Assembly: GCA_965238045.1 (NCBI GenBank)
Contig: CBDEGU010000012.1
Span: forward strand, 1,736,001 to 1,800,000
DNA: 64,000 bases
Source of the DNA: CBDEGU01 sp965238045
Lineage (GTDB): Bacteria > Acidobacteriota > Terriglobia > Bryobacterales > UBA6623
Direction: 5' to 3'
This document shows, one piece after another, positions 25,547 through 34,899 of the stretch (position 1 is its first letter; each line of letters starts with the position of its first letter). The position numbers and the translations under genes are program-made. The notes under the pieces are model-generated. The model was not told the origin of the DNA. It was given only the letters and a program-made list of their open reading frames with translations, and made no database searches.

Positions 25547-26833
25547 GTGAAACGAAGCAGGACGGATGACGAACTGTGTTGTTCCTTTTGTCATAAAACC
25601 CAGGAGGTCGTCGGGAAGCTGATTTCCACGCCCGGAGAGTATCCCAAGGCCTATATTTGCGATGAGTGCGTCTCGGTCTGCAATTCGATTTTGGAAGACG
25701 ACAGGCGCGAACAGCCTGATTCGCACGCTTGCACGCTTCTCAAACCGCAGGATCTGAAAGAGAAGCTCGACCAGTACGTCATCGGCCAGGAGACGGCGAA
25801 GAAGAAGCTTGCCGTCGCGGTCTACAACCATTACAAGAGGGTTTTCCTCACCAAGCAGTCTGGCGGCGACGACGTTGAGTTGCAGAAGTCGAACATCCTG
25901 CTGATCGGACCGACCGGGACCGGCAAGACACTGCTGGCGCAGACGCTGGCGAGAATTCTCGACGTGCCGTTCGCGATGGCTGACGCGACGACGCTGACCG
26001 AGGCCGGCTATGTGGGCGAGGATGTCGAGAACATCATCCTGAAGCTGCTGCAGTCCGCGGATGGAGACGTGCAGCGGGCACAACAAGGAATCGTCTATAT
26101 CGACGAGATCGACAAGATCAGCCGGAAGGACGAGAATCCGTCGATTACGCGGGACGTATCGGGCGAGGGCGTGCAGCAGGCGCTGCTGAAGATTCTCGAA
26201 GGCACGGTGGCCAACGTGCCACCGCAGGGCGGGCGCAAGCATCCGCATCAAGAGTTCACACAGGTCGATACGACGAACGTGCTCTTCATCTGCGGAGGAG
26301 CGTTTATCGGGCTGGAGAAGATCATCGCCCGGCGGCTGAATCGTCGCGTCGTAGGATTCCGGTCGCCGACGAAGACCGAAGAGGCCGGGTCGCGGCCGGC
26401 AGAGAGGATGGAACACGCCGAGCGGGACGCGGAACTACTGGCGCTGGCACAGCCCCATGATTTGATCCGCTACGGGTTTATTCCCGAGTTCATCGGACGG
26501 CTGCCGGTGAGTTCGGTGCTAGAAGATCTGGATGCCAAGGCGCTGGTGGAAATTCTGACGCGTCCGAAAAATTCCCTCATCAAGCAGTACCAGAAACTCT
26601 TCGATTTCGAAAACATCAAGCTCAGCTTCGAGCCCGACGCGCTGGAGGCGATCGCGGCCATGGCGCTGGACCGCAAGGTGGGCGCCCGGGGGCTCCGCAT
26701 GATCCTCGAAGAGATGATGCTGGATCTGATGTACTACCTGCCGTCGAACAAGCGGGTGAAAGAGTTCGTCGTGACCCGCCCGATGGTCCAGAACCACAAC
26801 CTGAGCCTGACGGTGCTCGAAAAAGCGGGTTAG
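25547..26833 (+). CDS. clpX: ClpX, ATP-dependent Clp protease specificity subunit
   Basis: A 428-residue AAA+ unfoldase that feeds substrates to ClpP. It has the N-terminal C4 zinc finger (CCSFCHKTQE, ICDECVSVCN), LDQYVIGQETAKKKLAVAVY, Walker A GPTGTGKTLLAQTLA, Walker B GIVYIDEIDKI, and the conserved GVQQALLKILEGT and IPEFIGRLPV segments. GTG 25547 follows AGGAG at 6 bases. clpP and tig, often upstream of clpX, are absent here; a TPR gene stands in that place. Lon follows 167 bases downstream. Confidence 0.97.
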   Translation: MKRSRTDDELCCSFCHKTQEVVGKLISTPGEYPKAYICDECVSVCNSILEDDRREQPDSHACTLLKPQDLKEKLDQYVIGQETAKKKLAVAVYNHYKRVFLTKQSGGDDVELQKSNILLIGPTGTGKTLLAQTLARILDVPFAMADATTLTEAGYVGEDVENIILKLLQSADGDVQRAQQGIVYIDEIDKISRKDENPSITRDVSGEGVQQALLKILEGTVANVPPQGGRKHPHQEFTQVDTTNVLFICGGAFIGLEKIIARRLNRRVVGFRSPTKTEEAGSRPAERMEHAERDAELLALAQPHDLIRYGFIPEFIGRLPVSSVLEDLDAKALVEILTRPKNSLIKQYQKLFDFENIKLSFEPDALEAIAAMALDRKVGARGLRMILEEMMLDLMYYLPSNKRVKEFVVTRPMVQNHNLSLTVLEKAG

Positions 26834-26983
26834 GATGGCCCTGCCGCGAGAAAGCCGAGCGTGCGCAGGTTAGCCGCGGAGCCTTGTATCTTCGGGCGGG
26901 GTGGGGGTTTCCGAGCCGAGTTTCCGCACTGGGTTTCCGCACTGGCTTTCCGCGCCGGAGAACTGAAGAGTTTCGCGACCCGT

Positions 26984-26989
26984 TACAAT
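26984..26989 (+). promoter_or_regulatory. -10 hexamer TACAAT before lon
   Basis: TACAAT 11 bases before TTG 27001, with AAGGAG in between. If transcription starts ~7 bases after it, the leader is almost absent for TTG 27001 or about 20 bases for ATG 27016. Just upstream, short imperfect repeats of TTTCCGCACTGG occur. Confidence 0.45.
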
Positions 26990-27000
26990 GAAGGAGATTT

Positions 27001-29442
27001 TTGCCCAAACTCGTTATGCCACGTGAAAAATCGAAGACCCAAGTCCATCGTCTGCCGATGATGCCCATCCGGGATGTCGTTATCTTCCCGCATATGATGA
27101 CGCCGTTCGTCGTCGGACGAGAGTCGAGCGTCTGGGCGCTAGAAGAGGCGCTCAGCGGCGACAAGAGGATCTTTCTCTCGACGCAGCATGATGCCTCGGT
27201 CGATGAACCGACGCCGGAAGAGATTTACCAAACGGGCACAATCGTCAACATTGTGCAGAGCCTCAAGCTGCCCGACGGCAACATCAAGGTCCTGGTCGAG
27301 GGGCTGGACCGGGGACGGCTGATCTCGGTCACGAACGAAGAGGGGTTTTACCGGGCGGAGGTCGAGGTGTATCCGGCGGCGGCGGCCTCGACACAGAAGA
27401 GCGAAGCGCTGATGAGCCGGGTGACATCGCTGTTCGAGCAGTACGTCAAGCAGAGCCAGAACCTGAACTACGAAACGATGATCGCGGCGGTCCGGGTGGA
27501 TGATCCGGGCAAGCTGGCGGACACGATCGGGGCGAATCTGCAGCTGACGATCCCGGAGAAGCAGGATCTGCTGGAGATTTTCGATCCGATGGAGCATCTG
27601 ACGCGGGTCGCGGATCTGCTCGACATCGAGCTGGAAAAGCTGAATGTCGACCGCACGATCCAGGGCCGCGTGAAGCGGCAAATGGAAAAGGCGCAGAAGG
27701 AATACTATCTCAACGAGAAGATTAAGGCGATCCAGAAAGAGCTTGGCAAGGGCGAGAAGAGCGAATACGACGAGTTGCGAAAAAAGATCGAAGCGGCCGG
27801 CATGACCAAGGACGCGCGCGACAAGGCGCTGAGCGAGCTGAAGAGGCTGGAAAACATGCCTCCGATGGCGGCCGAATCGACGGTTTCGAGAAACTACATC
27901 GACTGGCTGCTGGCGGTACCATGGAAGAAGAAGTCGCGTGAGAACCGGAGTCTGGATTTCGCGGCCAAGGTGCTGGACGAAGACCACTGCGGGCTGGAGA
28001 AAGTCAAGGAGCGCATCCTGGAGTTTCTGGCGGTTCGGCGGCTGGTAAAGGAGCCGCGGGGGTCGATTCTGTGCTTCATGGGACCTCCGGGCGTGGGCAA
28101 GACATCGCTGGGCAAATCGATTGCGCGGGCGACGGGCCGCAAGTTCATTCGCCTGTCGCTGGGCGGAGTGCGCGACGAGGCGGAGGTTCGGGGTCACCGG
28201 CGAACGTACATTGGCGCGCTGCCGGGCCAGATCATCCAGATGATGAAGAAAGCCGGTACGCAGAACCCGGTCTTCATGCTCGACGAGATTGACAAGATGT
28301 CGACGGACTTCCGCGGCGACCCGTCGGCGGCGCTGATGGAGGTGCTGGATCCGGAACAGAACCACATGTTCATGGACCATTACCTGGACGTGGAGTACGA
28401 CCTGAGCAAAGTGTTATTCATCGCGACGGCGAACGTGCTGCACACTATGCCGGCTCCGCTGCGGGACCGCCTGGAAGTGATCCGGCTGAGCGGCTACACC
28501 GAGCACGAAAAGCTGGAGATCGCCAAGCGGCATCTGATCGCCAAGCAGCTTAAGGCGAACGGCCTGGCGAAGACCGACCTCAGCTTCAGCGACGATGGTT
28601 TGCGTGAGTTGATCGACAAGTATACACGCGAGGCCGGGGTAAGGAATCTGGAGCGGGAAGTGGGCAGGATCTGCCGCAAGGTGGCGCGCCTGGTCGTCTC
28701 GCGGACCAAGAAGCAAAAGAAGAGCAAGACGGTGGTCAGCCCCGGAGCGCTGGCGGACTTGCTCGGGGTTCCGAAGTTCGTGGATTTGATGGCGGAGAAG
28801 ACCAACGAAATCGGCGCCGCGACGGGGCTGGCCTGGACTGAAGTCGGCGGCCAGATCCTGACGATCGAGGCGACGCTGCTCGACGGCCGCGGCAAGCTGA
28901 CGACGACGGGCCAACTGGGCGACGTGATGCAGGAATCGGCGCAAGCGGCGATGAGCTACGTCCGCTCGCGGTCACAGATGCTGGGTCTGCCCAAGGACTT
29001 CTACCGCCATCTGGACGTGCACATTCATATTCCCGAAGGGGCGATTCCCAAGGACGGGCCCTCGGCGGGCATCACGCTGACGACGACGCTGGTCAGTGCG
29101 CTGACGCGGATACCGACGCGGGGCGACGTGGCGATGACGGGCGAGGTGACTCTGCGCGGCAGAGTGCTGGCGATCGGCGGCGCGAAAGAAAAGCTGCTGG
29201 CCGCGCATCGCCATGGGATCCACGAAGTGATCTTGCCGAAGGACAACGAGAAGGATCTGCCCGATCTGCCCGAAATCATTCTCAAGGACATGAAGCTCTA
29301 TTTCGTCAAGCACATGGACGAAGTGCTGATGATTGCTCTGGAGCGACCGATCGAAGGATTGACGGCGGCGCCTGTATCTCCGAGGGTGTTCGAGACGGCC
29401 GGACAGCCGGCGGCGAAAACGGAGAAGAAGCTGGCGAACTAG
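27001..29442 (+). CDS. lon: Lon protease
   Basis: An 813-residue ATP-dependent protease for misfolded and regulatory proteins. It has the N-terminal substrate-binding domain (LPMMPIRDVVIFPHMMTPF), a coiled-coil middle, an AAA+ module with Walker A GPPGVGKTSLGKSIA and Walker B VFMLDEIDK, and a C-terminal protease domain with the Ser in PKDGPSAGITLTT (~687) and the Lys in GGAKEKLLAAHRHG (~730). All key residues are present. The start may be TTG 27001 (AAGGAG at short distance) or ATG 27016. Confidence 0.97.
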   Translation: MPKLVMPREKSKTQVHRLPMMPIRDVVIFPHMMTPFVVGRESSVWALEEALSGDKRIFLSTQHDASVDEPTPEEIYQTGTIVNIVQSLKLPDGNIKVLVEGLDRGRLISVTNEEGFYRAEVEVYPAAAASTQKSEALMSRVTSLFEQYVKQSQNLNYETMIAAVRVDDPGKLADTIGANLQLTIPEKQDLLEIFDPMEHLTRVADLLDIELEKLNVDRTIQGRVKRQMEKAQKEYYLNEKIKAIQKELGKGEKSEYDELRKKIEAAGMTKDARDKALSELKRLENMPPMAAESTVSRNYIDWLLAVPWKKKSRENRSLDFAAKVLDEDHCGLEKVKERILEFLAVRRLVKEPRGSILCFMGPPGVGKTSLGKSIARATGRKFIRLSLGGVRDEAEVRGHRRTYIGALPGQIIQMMKKAGTQNPVFMLDEIDKMSTDFRGDPSAALMEVLDPEQNHMFMDHYLDVEYDLSKVLFIATANVLHTMPAPLRDRLEVIRLSGYTEHEKLEIAKRHLIAKQLKANGLAKTDLSFSDDGLRELIDKYTREAGVRNLEREVGRICRKVARLVVSRTKKQKKSKTVVSPGALADLLGVPKFVDLMAEKTNEIGAATGLAWTEVGGQILTIEATLLDGRGKLTTTGQLGDVMQESAQAAMSYVRSRSQMLGLPKDFYRHLDVHIHIPEGAIPKDGPSAGITLTTTLVSALTRIPTRGDVAMTGEVTLRGRVLAIGGAKEKLLAAHRHGIHEVILPKDNEKDLPDLPEIILKDMKLYFVKHMDEVLMIALERPIEGLTAAPVSPRVFETAGQPAAKTEKKLAN

Positions 29443-29518
29443 CCCCTTTGTTCCTCGAGCGGTCCGGCTCTGCCGCGGGGAGGGCGAGTCTGCTCCGATC
29501 CGCGGCCAGCGGTGCCGG

Positions 29519-30124
29519 ATGATGTCTGTCGAATTCATTCTCAGCGCCGTGGCTCCAAGTCAGTTTCCGAACGAGCGTTTGCCCGAGGTCGCCTTTATCG
29601 GACGGAGCAACGTAGGGAAATCGAGTCTGCTCAATACACTGCTGGTCCGCGGCCGGCGGCGGGCGAAGGCAAGCGGATCACTGGACCGCAAACAGCTCGC
29701 GCGTACGAGCCGAACGCCCGGACGCACGCAGTCGATCAACTTCTACCGGGTGGACCGGGCGTTCTGCTTCGTGGACCTCCCGGGATACGGATACGCCAAG
29801 GTTCCCCGAAAAGAAATGGCGTCTTGGGGGCGCCTGGCGGAGAGTTATTTGCGCAGCAGGAATCAGCTTTGCCTGATTGTGCTCATCATTGACATTCGGC
29901 ACGGGCCGACGGCGCTGGATGAGCAGATGCGGGAGTGGCTCGACGACCAGGGGCTTCGGTTTCTCGTGGTGGCTTCGAAATTTGATAAATTGAAGGCAGC
30001 GGAGCGCACACGGGCTGTTCGAGCGGTCGAACAGCATTTTGGCTCCGCCCTGCCCTTTTCCGCAAAGACAGCAGAGGGCGTCCCGGCACTGTGGGACGAA
30101 ATCCGAAGCGCTCTTACATCCTGA
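29519..30124 (+). CDS. engB: EngB/YihA ribosome-biogenesis GTPase
   Basis: A ~200-residue essential-type GTPase that helps assemble the large ribosomal subunit. The G1 motif is GRSNVGKSSLLN, the switch region TSRTPGRTQSINFY, G3 is DLPGYGYAKVP, the TKxD-type G4 appears as VASKFDKLK, and G5 is FSAKT. Both ATG 29519 and 29522 are possible, with no strong ribosome site. It lies between lon and rho, and co-transcription is likely from the short gaps (76 and 36 bases). Lon-engB adjacency also occurs in other bacteria. Confidence 0.95.
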   Translation: MMSVEFILSAVAPSQFPNERLPEVAFIGRSNVGKSSLLNTLLVRGRRRAKASGSLDRKQLARTSRTPGRTQSINFYRVDRAFCFVDLPGYGYAKVPRKEMASWGRLAESYLRSRNQLCLIVLIIDIRHGPTALDEQMREWLDDQGLRFLVVASKFDKLKAAERTRAVRAVEQHFGSALPFSAKTAEGVPALWDEIRSALTS

Positions 30125-30160
30125 ACCTTCCGCACCGCATTTCACATCCTCGAGGGAATC

Positions 30161-31441
30161 ATGGCATCTAGTTCTAAAGACCAAGCCGCAGCACTAAACT
30201 TGGCCGCCCTGAAAGACATGAACATCGCACAACTCACCGAGCAGGCCAAGGAACTTGGCGTGGAGGGTATCGCCGGCTTGCGCAAACAAGAGCTGATTTT
30301 CAAGATTCTGCAAGGGCAGGCCGAGAAAAGCGGTTTGATCTTTTCCGAGGGAGTACTCGAAACCCTGCCCGAGGGATTTGGTTTCCTGCGGGCGCCCGAG
30401 TACAACTATCTTCCCGGTCCGGACGATATCTACGTTTCGCCGTCGCAAATCCGGCGTTTCGATCTGCGCACCGGCGACACCGTGTCAGGTCAAGTCCGTC
30501 CGCCCAAGGAAGGGGAACGCTACTTCGCGCTGATCAAGGTCGAGGCGATCAACTTTGAGCCGCCGGAGGCGTCGCGAAACAAGGTCTTGTTTGACAATCT
30601 GACGCCGCTCTATCCCGAAGGCCGGATTCATCAGGAGACGACGAAGGACAATCTCAGCGGCCGGGTGATGGACCTGATGGTTCCGCTGGGCAAGGGGCAG
30701 CGGGGATTGATCGTGGCGGCGCCGCGCACGGGAAAAACGATGCTGCTGCAGTCGATCGCGAACTCGATCACGACGAATCACGCCGACATTGTGCTGATCG
30801 TGCTGCTAATTGATGAGCGGCCCGAGGAAGTGACCGACATGCAGCGGTCGGTCAAGGGCGAGGTCGTCAGTTCCACGTTCGACGAACCGGCGACGAGGCA
30901 TGTGCAGGTCGCCGAGATGGTCATCGAGAAAGCGAAACGTCTGGTGGAACACAAGAAGGACGTGGTGATTCTGCTGGACTCGATTACACGGCTGGCGCGC
31001 GCGTACAATACGATCGTTCCGTCGTCGGGAAAGATTCTTTCCGGCGGCGTGGATTCCAACGCGCTGCAACGGCCGAAGCGGTTCTTCGGGGCGGCGCGCA
31101 ATATCGAGGAAGGCGGTTCGCTGACGATCGTGGCCACGGCCCTGGTCGACACCGGCAGCCGCATGGACGAGGTGATCTTCGAGGAGTTCAAGGGCACGGG
31201 CAACATGGAGATTGCGCTTGACCGCAAGCTGGTCGACAAGCGCACGTTCCCGGCGATCGACATCCAGCGCAGCGGCACGCGCAAGGAAGAGCTGCTGCTC
31301 TCAAAGGACGAACTGAGCAAGGTTTGGGTGCTGCGAAAAGTTCTCAGCCAGATGTCTCCGGTCGAATCGATGGAACTGCTGCTCGGCAGGATGCGGAAGG
31401 TGGAAACCAACGCCGAGTTCTTGGCTTCGATGAGCGACTAG
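30161..31441 (+). CDS. rho: transcription termination factor Rho
   Basis: A 426-residue hexameric RNA helicase. The N-terminal Rho_N helix bundle (LKDMNIAQLTEQAKELGVEG) is followed by the cold-shock-like RNA-binding domain (GFGFLRAPEYNYLPGPDDIY). The ATPase core has Walker A APRTGKTMLLQSIA, VLLIDERPEEVTDM, LDSITRLARAYN and the Q/R-loop region SGKILSGGVDSNALQRPKRF. Length is standard and there is no long insertion. GAGGGAATC precedes the ATG. Confidence 0.98.
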   Translation: MASSSKDQAAALNLAALKDMNIAQLTEQAKELGVEGIAGLRKQELIFKILQGQAEKSGLIFSEGVLETLPEGFGFLRAPEYNYLPGPDDIYVSPSQIRRFDLRTGDTVSGQVRPPKEGERYFALIKVEAINFEPPEASRNKVLFDNLTPLYPEGRIHQETTKDNLSGRVMDLMVPLGKGQRGLIVAAPRTGKTMLLQSIANSITTNHADIVLIVLLIDERPEEVTDMQRSVKGEVVSSTFDEPATRHVQVAEMVIEKAKRLVEHKKDVVILLDSITRLARAYNTIVPSSGKILSGGVDSNALQRPKRFFGAARNIEEGGSLTIVATALVDTGSRMDEVIFEEFKGTGNMEIALDRKLVDKRTFPAIDIQRSGTRKEELLLSKDELSKVWVLRKVLSQMSPVESMELLLGRMRKVETNAEFLASMSD

Positions 31442-31573
31442 CGACCGAGGGACCGGCGGTGATCGAAGCATCGCAGCGCCGCTACAGCGTGGAGGTTTCT
31501 GGCGCGGGGGTGTGATGCAGTGCTCCCGCCGGGAATGGCTCCCGCCCCGGTGACGGGCTCGGGGGGAGTCCGC

Positions 31574-31579
31574 TACAAT
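31574..31579 (+). promoter_or_regulatory. -10 hexamer TACAAT before the sugar-binding protein gene
   Basis: TACAAT with 10 bases to ATG 31590, and no Shine-Dalgarno in the gap: a likely leaderless start. Confidence 0.45.
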
Positions 31580-31589
31580 CGGCTGGCAT

Positions 31590-32612
31590 ATGCTTCTTAC
31601 TTTTTGTGAACGTTTTCGGCGCACCGGTTTGGCGGTGCTTTCCGTGGCGGCGCTTGGGCTGGCGGCAGTGCTAGGTTCGGCCTGCGGCGACGGCGGCGGG
31701 AACGCCAGCGGCAAACTTTCGATCGCGGTCATCCCGATGGGGACGACACATGAATATTGGAAGTCGATCCACGCCGGGGCGGAAAAAGCGGCCGGCGAAC
31801 TGGGGGCCGAAATCATCTGGAAAGGTCCGCAGAAAGAAGACGACCGCTCGCAGCAGATCGCTGTGGTCGAGGATATGATCGCGCGCCGGGTGGACGGAAT
31901 TGTTCTGGCTCCGCTCGACAGCACGGGGCTGCGACGGGTGGTCGGGGAAGCCCGGGAGGCCGGGATTCCGACAGTCGTGGTGGACTCGGGGCTAGAGGGT
32001 GATGAGCACATCAGCTTCGTCGCCACCGACAACTACAAAGGCGGCGCGATGGGGGCGCGGAGGCTGCTGGAGGTGCTCGGAGGCAGAGGGAAGATCATTC
32101 TCATGCGCGTGATGGTGGGCGCCGAGAGCACGATGCGGCGCGAGCAGGGCTTTCTCGACGAGATCGGCAAGCATGCGGAGATAGAAGTTCTCAGCGACAA
32201 TCAATATGGAGGCGTGACGACCGAAACGGCCTATCAAATTGGCGAGAATCTGCTGAACCGGTTTTCCGGCGTGGACGGAGTGTTCTGCCCCAACGAGTCG
32301 ACGACGTTCGGGATGCTGCGCGCGCTGACCGACGCGGGCAAGGCGGGCAAGGTGAAGTTCGTCGGCTTCGACAGCAGCGAGAAACTGATCGCGGCGCTGG
32401 GCAAAGGGCATTTGCAGGGTCTGGTGCTGCAGGATCCATTCCGGATGGGCGAGCTGGCGGTGCGGACGATCATCAAGTACAGCAGGGATCGGTCGAGCAA
32501 GCCGCCCCAGCGGGTGGATACGGGAGTGCACCTGGCCACGCCCGAGAACATGCACGAACAGCAAATCGCCGCTCTCCTGCGACCCCCGATCGGGCAGTAT
32601 CTCAACGAGTGA
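31590..32612 (+). CDS. ribose-type ABC transporter substrate-binding lipoprotein
   Basis: A 340-residue periplasmic-binding protein of the LacI/RbsB type (Peripla_BP_4). The signal peptide ends in a lipobox-like LGSAC, so it is probably a lipoprotein. The two-lobe fold shows LSIAVIPMGTTHEYWKSIHA, DGIVLAPLDSTGLRRVV, VATDNYKGGAMGARRLL and FVGFDSSEKLIAALGKGHL, and ends with a QDPFRMGELAVRTI helix. The ligand is likely a sugar or similar. The ATPase gene overlaps by four bases, but the expected RbsC-type permease is missing from the cluster. Confidence 0.88.
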   Translation: MLLTFCERFRRTGLAVLSVAALGLAAVLGSACGDGGGNASGKLSIAVIPMGTTHEYWKSIHAGAEKAAGELGAEIIWKGPQKEDDRSQQIAVVEDMIARRVDGIVLAPLDSTGLRRVVGEAREAGIPTVVVDSGLEGDEHISFVATDNYKGGAMGARRLLEVLGGRGKIILMRVMVGAESTMRREQGFLDEIGKHAEIEVLSDNQYGGVTTETAYQIGENLLNRFSGVDGVFCPNESTTFGMLRALTDAGKAGKVKFVGFDSSEKLIAALGKGHLQGLVLQDPFRMGELAVRTIIKYSRDRSSKPPQRVDTGVHLATPENMHEQQIAALLRPPIGQYLNE

Positions 32613-34210
32613 CTGTGTCCCTCTCTGCACGGGGGACCGAGCATGTGGCGATGACCGCGCCGCTTTCAGAGCAAACGATACCCCGGCTGCGCATGAGAGG
32701 CGTGTCGAAGTCGTTCGGCGCGACGCAGGCGCTCGAGGGGGTGGATTTGACCGTCGAGCCGGGCGAGATTCACGCGCTGATCGGCGAAAACGGCGCTGGC
32801 AAGAGCACGCTGATGAGAGTGCTCAGCGGCGTGCACGCGCCCGACGCCGGGACGATGGAAATCGACGGAGAGGCGTATCGTCCGGCCGATCCGCTGGAGG
32901 CCCGGCGGCGGGGCGTCGCGATGATCTACCAGGAGCTGGCGCTGGCTCCGCACTTGCCGGTGGCGGCGAATATTCTGCTCGGCGTGGAGCCTGCACGGCA
33001 GGGATGGCTCGGGCGGAGATGGCTCGATCACGGCGAAGCCGCGAGGCTGGCGGGCGGGGCACTGGCAACGCTGGGGCACGCCGAGATTTCGCTGGAGGCC
33101 CTGGCCGGCAAGCTGAGCGCCGGCGCGCAACAGATCGTGGAAGTCGCCCGCGCACTGGTCACACGCGCCAAGATCGTCGTCTTCGATGAGCCGACCAGCA
33201 GCCTGGCACGCCGGGACAGCGAGAAACTTTTCGAGGTAATCCGCACGCTCAGCCGGCGGGGCGTCTCGGTCGTCTACATCAGCCACTTTCTCGAAGAGGT
33301 CGAAGAGATCGCCGATACGATGACGGTATTGCGCGACGGGCGCCCGGCCGGATCGGGAAAGACCGGCGAGACGCCCAGGCCGCGGATTATCCAATGGATG
33401 GTGGGACGCGAACTGAAGGAGATGTTTCCGCGCGTGCCACACGAGCGCCGCGAGCCGATTCTCGAACTAGACGGTCTCACCGCCGAAGGGGCCGGCCCGG
33501 CCGGACTGACCTTGCACCGGGGCGAGATCTTCGGCATCGCGGGACTGATCGGCTCGGGCAGAACCGAGCTGCTGCGGGCGGTCTTCGGACTATCCGATAT
33601 CCGCGAAGGACACATTCGCTTGGCGGGGTTTGAAGGACCCGCAAGCCCGGCGAAGCGCCTGCGGCAGGGGGCGGGGTTTCTCAGCGAAGACCGCAAGAAC
33701 GAGGGGCTCGCGATGCCGCGTTCGGTCGAGGAAAACTTGGTGCTTTCGCGGCTGACGCCCTATTCGACTCGAGGCTGGCTCGATAACGGCGCCATCTCCC
33801 GGGCGGCGGCGGAATGGGTTGAAAAGCTTGGCGTGAAGACCGAGTCGGTGGGCGCCAGCCTGCATTCGCTCTCGGGAGGCAATCAGCAGAAAGTTCAGCT
33901 TGCGCGGCTGCTGCACCATGATTGCGACGTGCTGCTGCTCGATGAACCCACGCGCGGGATCGATGTGGCCAGCAAGGTGGTGATCTATGAATGGATCGGC
34001 CGTCTGGCGGCCGAGGGCAAAGCGGTGCTGTTTGTGAGTTCCTACATTCCGGAACTGCTGGGCATCTGCGACCGGATCGCGGTCATGAGCCGGGGCCGGC
34101 TGGGCGGGGCGGCCCCGGCGGAAGAATGGGACGAGCACAAGATCATGCTAGCGGCGATGGGCCGCGGGGATGCGCATGAGACCGAAGAGGGCGGCGGCGA
34201 TATAATTTGA
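32609..34210 (+). CDS. RbsA/MglA-type sugar ABC transporter ATPase
   Basis: A fused double ABC ATPase of up to 533 residues. The first half has GENGAGKSTLMRVLSGV, LSAGAQQIVEVARAL in the signature position and FDEPTSSLARRDSEKL. The second half has the degenerate nucleotide loop GLIGSGRTELLRAVFG usual in this family, LSGGNQQKVQLARLL and LLLDEPTRGIDVASK. GTG 32609 overlaps the preceding stop; ATG 32651 is an alternative. It should pair with an RbsC permease, but the next gene encodes a ModB permease instead. Confidence 0.92.
   Translation: MTVSLSARGTEHVAMTAPLSEQTIPRLRMRGVSKSFGATQALEGVDLTVEPGEIHALIGENGAGKSTLMRVLSGVHAPDAGTMEIDGEAYRPADPLEARRRGVAMIYQELALAPHLPVAANILLGVEPARQGWLGRRWLDHGEAARLAGGALATLGHAEISLEALAGKLSAGAQQIVEVARALVTRAKIVVFDEPTSSLARRDSEKLFEVIRTLSRRGVSVVYISHFLEEVEEIADTMTVLRDGRPAGSGKTGETPRPRIIQWMVGRELKEMFPRVPHERREPILELDGLTAEGAGPAGLTLHRGEIFGIAGLIGSGRTELLRAVFGLSDIREGHIRLAGFEGPASPAKRLRQGAGFLSEDRKNEGLAMPRSVEENLVLSRLTPYSTRGWLDNGAISRAAAEWVEKLGVKTESVGASLHSLSGGNQQKVQLARLLHHDCDVLLLDEPTRGIDVASKVVIYEWIGRLAAEGKAVLFVSSYIPELLGICDRIAVMSRGRLGGAAPAEEWDEHKIMLAAMGRGDAHETEEGGGDII
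34201..34206 (+). promoter_or_regulatory. -10 hexamer TATAAT inside the end of the RbsA-like gene
   Basis: A consensus TATAAT 12 bases before ATG 34219 of modB and just before the RbsA-like stop. It suggests modB-modC-thiE have their own promoter and need not depend on the sugar-transport genes. No clear -35 was found. Confidence 0.5.
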
Positions 34211-34218
34211 CCTGGGTC

Positions 34219-34899
34219 ATGCAGATTGGCGCAGAGACGATCGACTGGTACCCGCTGTGGCTAAGTCTGCGGGTGGCAAGCCTCGCCACGGTGATCTCTC
34301 TGGCCGCCGGACTTCCGACCGCGTACGCTCTAGCGCACGGAAAGTTTCGGGGTCGCCACGTTCTCGAGGCGCTGGTCACTCTGCCGATCGTGCTGCCGCC
34401 GACGGTGCTGGGCTACTACCTGCTGGTCGTACTGGGGCGGGCGGGGCCGTTTGGGAGGCTTTACGAGTCGGTCTTTGGCGTACCGCTGGTGTTTACCTGG
34501 CAAGCGGCGGTCGTGGCGGCGTGTTTTCACTCGATCCCGCTGCTGGTGCGCTCGGCGCGGGCGGCGTTTCAATCGGTCGATCATACACTCGAGAACGCCG
34601 CCCGCAGTCTGGGCGCGAACGAATGGCGGGTGTTCTGGCGCGTGAGCCTGCCCCTGGCACGGCACTCGATCTTGGCGGCCAGCGTATTTGCGTTCGCGCG
34701 GGCGCTGGGCGATTTCGGCGTAACGATGATGATTGCCGGCAATATCCCGGGCCGCACGCAGACGATGTCGGTGGCGATCTACGACGCGGTGCAGTCGGGG
34801 AACACGCAGATGGCGAACGTGATGGTGGTCGTGATGTCGGCTCTGGCGCTGACGATCCTCTATGTCGTGAACCGGGCCGCCGGCAGGCAGGCCTACTGA
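34219..34899 (+). CDS. modB: ModB-type molybdate ABC permease
   Basis: A ~226-residue inner-membrane permease with five or six hydrophobic segments, for example LWLSLRVASLATVISLAAGL and LVTLPIVLPPTVLGYYLLVV. The cytoplasmic EAA-type loop is AARSLGANEWRVFWRVSLPL. LGDFGVTMMIAGNIPGRTQT is characteristic of ModB. TTG 34207 in the same frame would overlap the previous stop by four bases, but ATG 34219 fits the TATAAT box. The stop overlaps the modC ATG (TGATG). No modA binding-protein gene lies nearby. Confidence 0.9.
   Translation: MQIGAETIDWYPLWLSLRVASLATVISLAAGLPTAYALAHGKFRGRHVLEALVTLPIVLPPTVLGYYLLVVLGRAGPFGRLYESVFGVPLVFTWQAAVVAACFHSIPLLVRSARAAFQSVDHTLENAARSLGANEWRVFWRVSLPLARHSILAASVFAFARALGDFGVTMMIAGNIPGRTQTMSVAIYDAVQSGNTQMANVMVVVMSALALTILYVVNRAAGRQAY

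Noticed and set aside
34257..34898. Long upstream extension of modC in the modB region
   Set aside because: It is the modB gene read out of frame; the TGATG overlap and the normal ModC N-terminus set the start at 34899.
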